The notes beneath the pieces are model-generated. The model saw only the letters and a program-made list of their open reading frames with translations, was not told where the DNA came from and did not search any database. A stretch of 48,062 bases of DNA from an uncultured Acidimicrobiales bacterium (GTDB lineage Bacteria > Actinomycetota > Acidimicrobiia > Acidimicrobiales > SHLQ01), in assembly GCA_938084885.1 (NCBI GenBank), contig CALKGG010000076.1, forward strand, positions 1 to 48,062, in the 5' to 3' direction. This document shows, piece after piece, positions 40,293-47,319 of the stretch (its first letter is position 1; each line of letters opens with the position of its first letter). The position numbers were made by a program, and so were the translations under genes.

Positions 40293-41522
40293 TTACGGGG
40301 CGAGGACGTTCATTGCCTGCAGTGCACGTGCGTGACATGTTGGCCACTGCGTGTTCGGCCGGGTGGCTTCCCACCAAACCTTCGTGACTTCATCTTGCAC
40401 GTCGGCGGGAACAAGGTGTGGCAGCACACCGTCGTATTGATTAAACCCGGCGAGGCGTGTCGCTGCGTTCCAGGTTGCAGGCAGCCATTGCACGCCTCCG
40501 TAGAAGCCGTTGCCCGTGTTGATTGCGTGGTTGTTCGTGGACTCACAAAAGAGCATTGCGTCGAGCCCGGCGTCGGTGAGCAGTGGCCACCCGAATTGAT
40601 TTACGCCTTGTGGTGCTTGGCTCGCAGGAACCGCGGCTCCTGCCGGAGGAGCAACATCGCGCGTGGTTTCCTCGACCGTTGCGGCCTCTTCAGCACCTTC
40701 TTCTTCGTCTGCTGTTTCGCCTGGAGGCGAGAAGTCGGTCTCGCAGGACACGGTGTCGTCGCCATCGGATTGGTCACATCGATCAGCGCCGTTGCCTCCG
40801 TGAAGGCTGTCGTTGCCTGCGTCGCCATCGAGCGAATCGGCGCCATTGCCGCCGAGGATAACGTCGTCGCCGCCGTCGCCCGACACGATGTCGTTGCCAG
40901 CGCCCGCCTCTATTCGGTCATTTCCGGGGCCTCCAGCCAAGCGGTCGGCGCCGCGCAGTCCGCGCACGACATCGATTCCTTCGCCACCAAAGATGACGTC
41001 GGCGCCGCGGTTGCCTTCGATGTAGTCGTTGCCAGCCTCACCCGAAATTCGATCTTGACCGCGCTGACCAAAGAGCTCGTCGTTTCCACTGCCACCGACA
41101 ATTCGATCAAGACCGCGACCGCCGAGACCACGGTCGTTTCCGTCGCCGAGGTCGAGTTCGTCACTTCCGCGGCCGCCGTTGACGATGTCGTTTCCGTCGC
41201 CGCCGTTGATGATGTCGTTTCCGGCGCCGCCGCAGATGATGTCGTCTGCGCCGGCGCCCGTGAGCACGTCGTTGCCAGCGAGGCCAACAATGAAGTCGCG
41301 GGTCGTGTTGCCACCAACGAGAACGTCGACGCCATCGGTGCCGATTTGCACAGTGTAACCAGCAGCTTCAGCTGCTTCGGCGGTGAGGCCCATGCAGAGC
41401 ACCTGCGGAGCTTGGGCACCGGCACCAGCGGGGGCGAGCACGGTGGCCGAGAGCGTAAGGCCTAACGCAGTGGCAAACCCTTTGGCCTTGGAGGTACTGA
41501 AGAGCGAGCGGTAACACGACAT
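40293..41522 (-). CDS. Secreted RTX-repeat protein with C-terminal Rpf/transglycosylase-like domain
   Basis: 409 residues from ATG 41522 with AAGGA upstream. Signal peptide, about residues 1-36 (cleavage after AGAQA). Residues about 60-255 are about 20 RTX nonapeptides (GGxGNDxIx) such as 'GGAGNDIINGGDGNDIVNGG', which bind calcium and fold as a parallel beta-roll outside the cell. Residues 262-310 are an acidic-to-Pro/Ala linker. Residues about 318-395 are the resuscitation-promoting-factor lysozyme-like fold: 'LDAMLFCESTNNHAINTGNGFYGGVQWLPATWNAATRLAGF' with catalytic Glu327 in CES and 'WPTCHARALQAM' closing disulfide. This would be a calcium-folded cell-wall hydrolase. Monocistronic. Confidence 0.88.
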   Translation of the reverse strand: MSCYRSLFSTSKAKGFATALGLTLSATVLAPAGAGAQAPQVLCMGLTAEAAEAAGYTVQIGTDGVDVLVGGNTTRDFIVGLAGNDVLTGAGADDIICGGAGNDIINGGDGNDIVNGGRGSDELDLGDGNDRGLGGRGLDRIVGGSGNDELFGQRGQDRISGEAGNDYIEGNRGADVIFGGEGIDVVRGLRGADRLAGGPGNDRIEAGAGNDIVSGDGGDDVILGGNGADSLDGDAGNDSLHGGNGADRCDQSDGDDTVSCETDFSPPGETADEEEGAEEAATVEETTRDVAPPAGAAVPASQAPQGVNQFGWPLLTDAGLDAMLFCESTNNHAINTGNGFYGGVQWLPATWNAATRLAGFNQYDGVLPHLVPADVQDEVTKVWWEATRPNTQWPTCHARALQAMNVLAP

Positions 41523-41854
41523 CGTGAGCGAAGTCCTTGTTTAGAGAGCAAGATAAACGGAGCCTCTCACTGTAACTGTTCGTAACCGAAATGAAACAAT
41601 CCAGACATATTCGCAAGCCCTACAACTGTGTTCCAATGCAATGAACCGTGTCTCTGGGTAAGGAGATTGGCTTCACGCGCGTACCAAAGCGGTCATGGCC
41701 GATCATGCAGAGTTCGTTGGACCTGACACCGCCAAACAAACCTTTACTGACGCCCAACACGAATTGTGTCGAGGCCGATCGACGCCGCATTTCAGCGGCC
41801 CGAATCTCTTAGCACCCGACGTGGTACCTTGCAGTGCAACGTGTTCGGGGGATC
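41523..41854. other. Intergenic region between the RTX-Rpf and SH3 lipoprotein genes
   Basis: 332 bases between divergent genes. I see no gene, tRNA or recognised riboswitch, although Rpf-like genes of actinobacteria often carry a ydaO c-di-AMP riboswitch. None of its sequence signatures is obvious here. Confidence 0.4.
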
Positions 41855-42622
41855 ATGATGACGAAGAAGTGGAAGGTTGCATTCGCCGCGATGGCCGTGA
41901 TTGCAGCGAGCTGCGGATCGGACGACGCCACCACCGGCTCGGCCGACCTCACCAATGCCAACGCGTCGGCCGAAACCGGAGTCGAGACCGAAGTTGCGGG
42001 CGAAACCGAACAAGCACCGGCGCCCCAACCCGCCCCCGATCGTCCCGAAGCATTCGGCGACCCGTGCGGCAACGGCCAACTACCCGCTCTCGAACAAATG
42101 CAAGTCAATGCAAGCAGCGGCCTACGAGCGCGCCGCGTTCCCGGCGACGGCGAAGTCCTCACCGTCCTTGCCAATGGCACCGTCGTCGACACGTTCGGCG
42201 AAGCCGAAGACTGCGGCGTCCTCCCAGACGGCTCGGTGTGGTTTCAGATCGGCACACCACTACTCGCCACCGGCGGCTGGGTCCACAGCGGATTCCTTCA
42301 ACCGGCCAACGGAGTCGCCCCTACCGCCCCCGACACCTCCACAAACAACGAACGGCCAGCAGCCTTTGGAGATCCCTGCGGAAATGATCAACTGCCAGTG
42401 AGTGAGCAAATGGTCGTCTCAGCCAATGGTGGCCTTCGAGCACGCGCCGTGCCCGGGAACGGCGACGTCATTGCCGTACTGCCAACAGGCACCGTCGTCG
42501 ACACGTTCGGCGAAGCCGAAGACTGCAGCGTCCTCCCAGACGGCTCGGTGTGGATCCAGGTCGGCACGCCACTACTCGCCACCGGCGGCTGGGTCCACAG
42601 CGGATTCCTCGATCCCGCCTAG
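41855..42622 (+). CDS. Lipoprotein with two tandem SH3-like domains
   Basis: 255 residues from ATG 41855 (or 41858), after GGGGG. Lipobox 'IAASC' (Cys about 20); a Thr/Glu/Ala-rich spacer follows to about residue 62. Two units of 104 residues then repeat: 'FGDPCGNGQLPALEQM..GLRARRVPGDGEVLTVLANGTVVDTFGEAEDCGVLPDGSVWFQIGTPLLATGGWVHSGFL' and a close copy. Each contains an SH3b-like fold (GLRAR..PG..V..VL..GT..) plus a WVHSGFL strand and two cysteines (PCG and EDC) that could pair. Such domains bind cell-wall peptides. The DNA of the second half of each unit is nearly identical. Divergent from the RTX-Rpf gene, a natural wall-remodelling neighbour. Confidence 0.8.
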   Translation: MMTKKWKVAFAAMAVIAASCGSDDATTGSADLTNANASAETGVETEVAGETEQAPAPQPAPDRPEAFGDPCGNGQLPALEQMQVNASSGLRARRVPGDGEVLTVLANGTVVDTFGEAEDCGVLPDGSVWFQIGTPLLATGGWVHSGFLQPANGVAPTAPDTSTNNERPAAFGDPCGNDQLPVSEQMVVSANGGLRARAVPGNGDVIAVLPTGTVVDTFGEAEDCSVLPDGSVWIQVGTPLLATGGWVHSGFLDPA

Positions 42623-42657
42623 CTCAGCGCCGACCCCGCGACCGGTGCGAGGCAGAC

Positions 42658-43290
42658 CTATATCTCGCTGACGATCTCGACCAGCTGTTGTTGCACATCA
42701 TTGGTGAAGCCATACACGAGGTCGCTACCGCTCTGAAGATCAGGCGACAACACAATGAACTGACTATTGGCCTGTACCCCAAAGATCGACCACGTCGCGA
42801 AACTTGGATCCCACAACATCGTGGTTCGTTCGATCTGTCCGCGCTCAATAAAGCTGTAGGCGAACTCGAAGTCGTCCTGAGTACCGAGCCCGACGACCTG
42901 CACAATGTCTTCGTTGTCTCGAGCAAACTGCTCGATTTCCGGCGCTTCGCGCTGGCACGTTGGTCAATGCGGCGACCAAAACCACAACAGCACCGGCCGG
43001 TCGCCAACGACAACATCATTGAGCGTGGCGACGCTGCCGTCGGAAACGTCGAGGACTTCAATGTCGAACACGGTGGCCGCCTCGGTCGACAAGCTCGCCT
43101 CGTTCGCAGCAGCCGCCGCGGCTGCATCCTCAGCAGAGAGCCGACCGGGAATCGACGACGTTGGGGCACGTGACGCTTCGGCGGCGGTGCTTGTGTCATT
43201 GCTGCCTCCCCCACACGCAGCGAGCAACACAACAAACGACAACGCCCACGCTCGACGCCTCGCCTTCGATGGATTCAGGTGATTCAACAT
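42658..43290 (-). CDS. Thioredoxin-fold (TlpA/DsbE-like) lipoprotein, probable selenoprotein with UxxC active site
   Basis: 210 residues from ATG 43290 (GAGG 7 bases upstream), reading through one TGA at 42966-42964. Signal and lipobox LLAAC (Cys about 22), then an Ala/Ser/Thr linker. The thioredoxin domain runs from about residue 70: 'VFDIEVLDVSDGSVATLNDVVVGDRPVLLWFWSPH', then TGA at residue 109, then 'PTCQREAPEIEQFARDNEDIVQVVGLG' and 'MLWDPSFATWSIFGVQANSQFIVLS'. The TGA replaces the first Cys of the CxxC that follows W(F/A)xSP in this family, so Sec109-Pro-Thr-Cys112. Downstream the same frame continues without another stop until TAG at 42658. The residue before 'FIVLS' where cis-proline is expected is not Pro. 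9 bases after the nitroreductase stop; probably one operon. Sec needs selA/B/C/D elsewhere. Alternative: pseudogene, less likely. Confidence 0.82.
42939..42955 (-). promoter_or_regulatory. Candidate bSECIS hairpin of the UxxC gene
   Basis: Eight bases past the TGA the minus strand reads CCAGCGCGAAGCGCCGG: CC/GG, an A-C mismatch, then GCGC/GCGC closing a GAA loop. Position fits a bacterial SECIS; the loop is less canonical than in the partner gene. Confidence 0.5.
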
Positions 43291-43299
43291 ATGCAATCC

Positions 43300-43968
43300 T
43301 CAGCCGCGGAACTCGACGAAGTCCTCCAACGGCACTCGATTGGTTCGTAGCGTATTGACGACGGCAGCAGTGTCCTCATAACCAAGAGCGAGACCGACGA
43401 TCACCTGCTGATCGTCGGCGAGTTCGAGATGTTCGTGAACAACATGACCGAATTCTTGCCAAGCAGCCTGCGGGCACGTGTCCAAACCGTGCTCGCGTGC
43501 AAGCGTCATGACATTTGCCATGTACAGGCCCAAATCCATCCAACCGCCAGACTGCATGGTCTCGTGAAGGGTGAAGAAGATGCCGACGGGAGCGCCGAAG
43601 AACTCGTAGTTCTTACGGTGCTGGGCAGCCATCTTGTCGTAGTCGCCCTTCTCAATGCCGAGCAAACCATAGAGGTCCCAACCAATCTTGCGGCGCCGAG
43701 CAAGATACGGCTCGACAAACTCGGTCGGGTAGTAGTTCTCTTGGCTTTTCTTGTCGCCTTCATCAAAGGCTGCCTGCACCGCATCGACCAAATCGTTGCG
43801 GGCCTCGCCTCGAAGAACGATGAGGTTCCACGGCTGAATGTTCGTCCCCGATGGGGCCCGCGCCGCGTCCGTAAGGATTGTCCGAAGGAGTTCGTCGGGA
43901 ACTTCCTCATCGGTGAATGCCCGAATTGAGCGACGACTCGTTATTGCTTCGGTTGCCGAAAGTGCCAT
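43300..43968 (-). CDS. Nitroreductase family protein
   Basis: 222 residues from ATG 43968 (the frame extends upstream only in unlikely sequence). FMN-binding signatures: 'AITSRRSIRAFTDEEVPDELLRTILTDAARAPSGTNIQPWNLIVLRG', 'FGAPVGIFFTLHETMQSGGWMDLGLYMANVMTLAREHGLDTCPQAAWQEF' and 'VIVGLALGYED..VNTLRTNRVPLEDFVEF'. Homodimeric NAD(P)H-dependent reductase of nitro compounds, quinones or disulfide-like substrates. It is upstream of the UxxC lipoprotein by 9 bases, so co-transcription is likely, and is divergent from the UxxU lipoprotein. Cytoplasmic, no signal peptide, thus it cannot reduce the exported thioredoxins directly. Confidence 0.92.
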   Translation of the reverse strand: MALSATEAITSRRSIRAFTDEEVPDELLRTILTDAARAPSGTNIQPWNLIVLRGEARNDLVDAVQAAFDEGDKKSQENYYPTEFVEPYLARRRKIGWDLYGLLGIEKGDYDKMAAQHRKNYEFFGAPVGIFFTLHETMQSGGWMDLGLYMANVMTLAREHGLDTCPQAAWQEFGHVVHEHLELADDQQVIVGLALGYEDTAAVVNTLRTNRVPLEDFVEFRG

Positions 43969-44085
43969 AGCTGATCTTGCCACGGCTAGCGACAACACGT
44001 GCGTTTCGGTGAAGCCGTCAACAGTCGAAGACTGAGAATTTCTTAAACTGCGATGAACAGATCGAGTCGACCAAACCACGACCGC

Positions 44086-44099
44086 TACACTCGCCCCTG
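44086..44099 (+). promoter_or_regulatory. Possible leaderless -10 element of the UxxU gene
   Basis: TACACT (44086-44091) ends 7 bases before GTG 44099; no Shine-Dalgarno sequence precedes this start. The same element-to-start spacing is seen at 20187. No clear -35 box. Confidence 0.35.
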
Positions 44100-44686
44100 T
44101 GAATAGCCGCAGCCCTCGCACGCTCTTGACGTGCCTGGCAATCGTTTTCGGCCTCGTTGCTGCTGCCTGTGGGGGTGGCACCGATGTGTCCGCCGCGCCA
44201 GACACCAACGCAGCAGCTGACACTGACGCTGTTGCGGCTGACACTGACGCTGTTGCAGGCGAGTCCGAAGCTGTCGGCGATGCTCCAGATCCTGGAATCT
44301 ACGGAGGCGACTTCGTTGACCTCGAAGGTGAACGTATCGACTTTGCCTCGTTCGAAGGCCAAGACACCGTCCTCTGGTTCTGGGCACCCTGGTGACCATT
44401 TTGACGCGCTGAGTCCCCTACGGTCGTAGAGGCACAACAAACATACGGAGATCGGGTCCAGTTCGTGGGAGTCCCAGGGCTGAGCGACGCTGACTCCATG
44501 CGAGGGTTTGTCGAAGAACAAGGTGTTGGCGCCTTCCCACACGTCGACGATCAGACCGCCGAACTATGGACCCGCTTCGGCGTCACTCGTCAACGCACCT
44601 ACGTCTACATCAACGACGACGGATCCTTCGAACAGGCCGGCTACGGCTCACTGTTCGAAGACATCGAAGAGCTCCTCGCCAAGTAA
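44099..44686 (+). CDS. Thioredoxin-fold (MPT53/DsbE-like) lipoprotein, probable selenoprotein with UxxU active site
   Basis: 195 residues from GTG 44099, reading through two TGAs (44393-44395 and 44402-44404). Signal with lipobox VAAAC (Cys about 24), then ADTDAVA twice. The thioredoxin domain begins 'YGGDFVDLEGERIDFASFEGQDTVLWFWAPW', then TGA (residue 99), Pro, Phe, TGA (residue 102), then 'RAESPTVVEAQQTYGDRVQFVGVPGLSDADSMRGFVEEQGVGAFPHVDDQTAELWTRFGV'. M. tuberculosis MPT53/DsbE reads WCPFC at this place, so both cysteines are replaced by TGA. The frame is intact for another 84 codons to TAA. A hairpin with GGUC loop sits 10-27 bases after the second TGA. No Pro precedes 'TYVYIND', where cis-Pro is expected. 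Best explained as U99-x-x-U102; a pseudogene with two stops exactly at these codons is improbable. Confidence 0.82.
44415..44432 (+). promoter_or_regulatory. Candidate bSECIS hairpin of the UxxU gene
   Basis: CCCCTAC, GGTC loop (44422-44425) and GTAGAGG: CTAC/GTAG plus CC/GG with one C-A mismatch. The loop starts 18 bases after the second TGA and 27 after the first, inside the usual range, and its GGUC equals the apical loop of the E. coli fdhF element. Confidence 0.65.
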
Positions 44687-44696
44687 CGGCGGGCGG

Positions 44697-45518
44697 TTAT
44701 CGATCGGCGGTCACAAAGTCGATCATCTGCTCGACAGCGCCAACCATTTGAATCTCAAGATCTCGGAACGTCGACACTCGATCGAGTAGCCGCTTCCAAA
44801 ACACGCCCGGGTGGCCAGTGGCGCCAAAGTGATTCATCACCCCACGCTTCCATTCGGTGCCCATTGGAATGTCCGGCCACGCATCGATACCGGCAACTTC
44901 GGGACGGATTGTCTGCCACACATCAACATAGGGGTGTCCGACGATCAAGACATTCGGGTCGCTCACACCAGCGGCGATTCGCGATTCCTTTGACCCATCG
45001 ACGAGGTGATCGAGCAGCACCGCAACGCGCCGCCCCGAACGAGGTCCAAAACGGCTAACCCGTTCGACCAGATCGTCGGCACCGTCCATCTGCTCAACCA
45101 CAACGCCCTCGATACGAAGGTCGTCTCCCCACACCTTCTCAATGAGTTCGGCATCGTGAATGCCCTCGACCCAAAGACGACTCGCCCTCGCCATTCGCGC
45201 CGGCGCATCGCCAAGGTCGACCGACCCCGACGCAGTGAACGACACCGTCGGGGGAGCTTCGTGCACGGTTGGCTGGCGCAGGGTGATGGGCTCACCGCCA
45301 ATCATGAATGCTCCCGGCCGAGGCGTGATCGTATGGTCGCGACCGTGGCGATCTCGGATCACGACCTGTTGCGGTTTGAACGACAAGATCGCGCCCACAA
45401 CGCCACTCGACCGATGTTCGATAACCACACCCATCTTGGCGGCGACCGGACGATACGAGGGCTTTGAATGCCGCGGGGCGTCCATGTCGATGGGGTCAGA
45501 AAGAATGCCGTCGCTCAC
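44697..45518 (-). CDS. DUF3097 family protein
   Basis: 273 residues, an actinobacterial family of unknown function. After 'KPSYRPVAAKMGVVIEHRSSGVVGAILSFKPQQVVIRDRHGRDHTITPRPGAFMIGGEPITL' (a small beta domain), the core 'RASRLWVEGIHDAELIEKVWGDDLRIEGVVVEQMDGADDL' has a Toprim-like VEGxxD strand, followed by 'RRVAVLLDHLVDGSKESRIAAGVSDPNVLIVGHPYVDVWQTIRP' (LLDH...DGSKE) and a C-terminal helical end. The Toprim-like residues suggest a metal-dependent nucleotidyl or nucleic-acid enzyme, but this is inference. Tail-to-tail with the UxxU gene and divergent from the HerA-like gene. Confidence 0.92.
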   Translation of the reverse strand: MSDGILSDPIDMDAPRHSKPSYRPVAAKMGVVIEHRSSGVVGAILSFKPQQVVIRDRHGRDHTITPRPGAFMIGGEPITLRQPTVHEAPPTVSFTASGSVDLGDAPARMARASRLWVEGIHDAELIEKVWGDDLRIEGVVVEQMDGADDLVERVSRFGPRSGRRVAVLLDHLVDGSKESRIAAGVSDPNVLIVGHPYVDVWQTIRPEVAGIDAWPDIPMGTEWKRGVMNHFGATGHPGVFWKRLLDRVSTFRDLEIQMVGAVEQMIDFVTADR

Positions 45519-45630
45519 GGCGCAAACAGTAATTGCTCGCCACCTCGAAAAGGTGCCAGCGACCTCGCCGCATCGCAGTCAGAACCCCGCGCCTTAATGC
45601 ACTGCCGGGAGAACAGGTAGCCTCCGAAAC

Positions 45631-47313
45631 GTGATCGGCAGAGTATTAGGCACAGACGACGCGACCCCGTTGCAATTCTGGGTTGCCATTGCCGAAGGAA
45701 GCGTCGTGCAACTCGACGACGTCGTGGCGATCGATCGCATCTTGCCGACGGGAGAACGCATCTCACTCTTTGGGATCGTCAACCAAGTGCGTGCCCGCCA
45801 CGAAGGGGCAACGTTCGACAGCGACGTGTTTCTCATCGCCGAAGGAGTGCTCCCAGCGGAGATCTCCGAGGCCGCCATGGTGCAAGTCACCCGCGTGGTG
45901 CCCGAAGTGTTCGTCCCACCTCTTCCCGGCGCCGAAGTGCGCATCGCCAGCGACGATGAACGCGACGTAGCCCTCGACTTCGACAGTGTCACCCGGCGAC
46001 TACCGGCCGGACTCAGCCGCGAAAACGAACCGATCTTCCTCGACCTCGATTTCGTCGACGGAACCAAGGGCGCGCATATCAACATCAGCGGCATCTCGGG
46101 CGTGGCGACCAAGACGAGTTATGCCACCTTCTTGCTGTACTCGCTATTCAACAGCGGCGTGCTCGGTGCCGAGGCATCCAACACAAAAGGGCTCATCTTC
46201 AACGTCAAAGGAGAAGATCTGCTGTTCCTCGACTCTCCCAACGCCCACCTCACCGCCGATCAAGCAGCCAGGTACGAACACGTCAACCTAACCCCTGCAC
46301 CGTTCTCCAGCGTCGGCATCGTGGCGCCACCTCGCCGAGGAGACAACACTGCAACCCCCGCCGTTGGTAGCCGAACCACCGGGGTCAGCCCCTTCTTTTG
46401 GACGCTCGATACCTTTTGTCGCGAGAACCTGCTCCCGTTCCTGTTCGCCGATTCCGAAGACGAACGCCAGCAGTACACAATCGTCGTCCAATCCGTGACC
46501 GCCCAACTCGCAGCGGCGGTCAAACACGGCCCGTCGCTGGACGGCGCTGTTCGCATCGACGGCGCCACAATCCACACCTTCCGCGAGCTCGTCGAATTCA
46601 TCGAGCGCAAGCTCATCCCCGACGACCCCGACGACAAACCCGATCAACGGTGGACGGGTCGGGCGGTCAGCGGCGGCAGCATCAACGCATTCGTGCGCCG
46701 ATTGTCGAGCTCGATACGCCATGTCGAACACCTCATCCGAGCCGACATCAACAACGCGCCCGACTACGCCCTCGACCTCGACAGCAACCAGCTCACCGTC
46801 GTCGACATTCACCAGCTACACGACCGGGCGAAACGGTTCGTGGTCGGCGTGGTCCTACGGCAAGCCTTCGACGCGAAGGAAGCGTCTGGTGTTGCAAAGC
46901 CCTTGCAGTTCATCGTCCTCGACGAGCTCAACAAGTATGCGCCGCGAGATTCGTCGAGCCCGATCAAAGAGATCCTTCTCGATGTGGCCGAGCGCGGCCG
47001 CTCGCTCGGCATCATCTTGATCGGCGCCCAACAGACCGCCAGCGAGGTCGAGCGTCGAATCGTGGCAAACAGCGCAGTCCGGGTCGTCGGCCGCCTCGAC
47101 ACCGCAGAAGCCGGACGAGACCAATACGGGTTCCTCCCCGGGGTCCAACGCCAACGAGCAACGATTCTCAAACCCGGAACCATGTACCTGAGCCAGCCTC
47201 GACTACCCATTCCGCTGCTCATCGAGTTCCCGTTCCCCGCATGGGCCACGCGCAGCGCCGAAGCAACCCGCCGGTCGAGCAGCGACGGCGACGACCCCTT
47301 TGCCGGGCTCTAG
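45631..47313 (+). CDS. HerA-like (DUF87) DNA translocase ATPase
   Basis: 560 residues from GTG 45631. N-terminal beta-barrel 'MIGRVLGTDDATPLQFWVAIAEGSVVQLDDVVAI' (HAS-barrel type). The P-loop is 'HINISGISGVATKTSYATFLLYSLF', where the usual GK(S/T) reads TKT; the Walker B is 'PLQFIVLDELNKYAP', followed by 'VAERGRSLGIILIGAQQTASEVERRIVANSAVRVVGRLD' with the sensor Gln and Arg finger, as in FtsK/HerA ATPases. It would form a hexameric pump feeding DNA ends to a nuclease. The SbcD gene follows 7 bases later, a HerA-Mre11 arrangement. Confidence 0.88.
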   Translation: MIGRVLGTDDATPLQFWVAIAEGSVVQLDDVVAIDRILPTGERISLFGIVNQVRARHEGATFDSDVFLIAEGVLPAEISEAAMVQVTRVVPEVFVPPLPGAEVRIASDDERDVALDFDSVTRRLPAGLSRENEPIFLDLDFVDGTKGAHINISGISGVATKTSYATFLLYSLFNSGVLGAEASNTKGLIFNVKGEDLLFLDSPNAHLTADQAARYEHVNLTPAPFSSVGIVAPPRRGDNTATPAVGSRTTGVSPFFWTLDTFCRENLLPFLFADSEDERQQYTIVVQSVTAQLAAAVKHGPSLDGAVRIDGATIHTFRELVEFIERKLIPDDPDDKPDQRWTGRAVSGGSINAFVRRLSSSIRHVEHLIRADINNAPDYALDLDSNQLTVVDIHQLHDRAKRFVVGVVLRQAFDAKEASGVAKPLQFIVLDELNKYAPRDSSSPIKEILLDVAERGRSLGIILIGAQQTASEVERRIVANSAVRVVGRLDTAEAGRDQYGFLPGVQRQRATILKPGTMYLSQPRLPIPLLIEFPFPAWATRSAEATRRSSSDGDDPFAGL

Positions 47314-47319
47314 CTCGCC

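Noticed and set aside
41523..41854. A ydaO-type riboswitch before the Rpf-like gene
   Set aside because: None of the usual conserved bases could be found.
42964..42966. The TGA as a true stop, leaving a 108-residue lipoprotein and a second gene starting at 42903
   Set aside because: The split falls inside the active-site loop of one thioredoxin domain, the downstream part has no own start signal, and the frame is uninterrupted on both sides.
44393..44404. Pseudogene or sequencing error as the cause of the two TGAs
   Set aside because: Three TGAs in two genes all coincide with active-site cysteines; random decay would not choose them. Not excluded without the genome's Sec genes.
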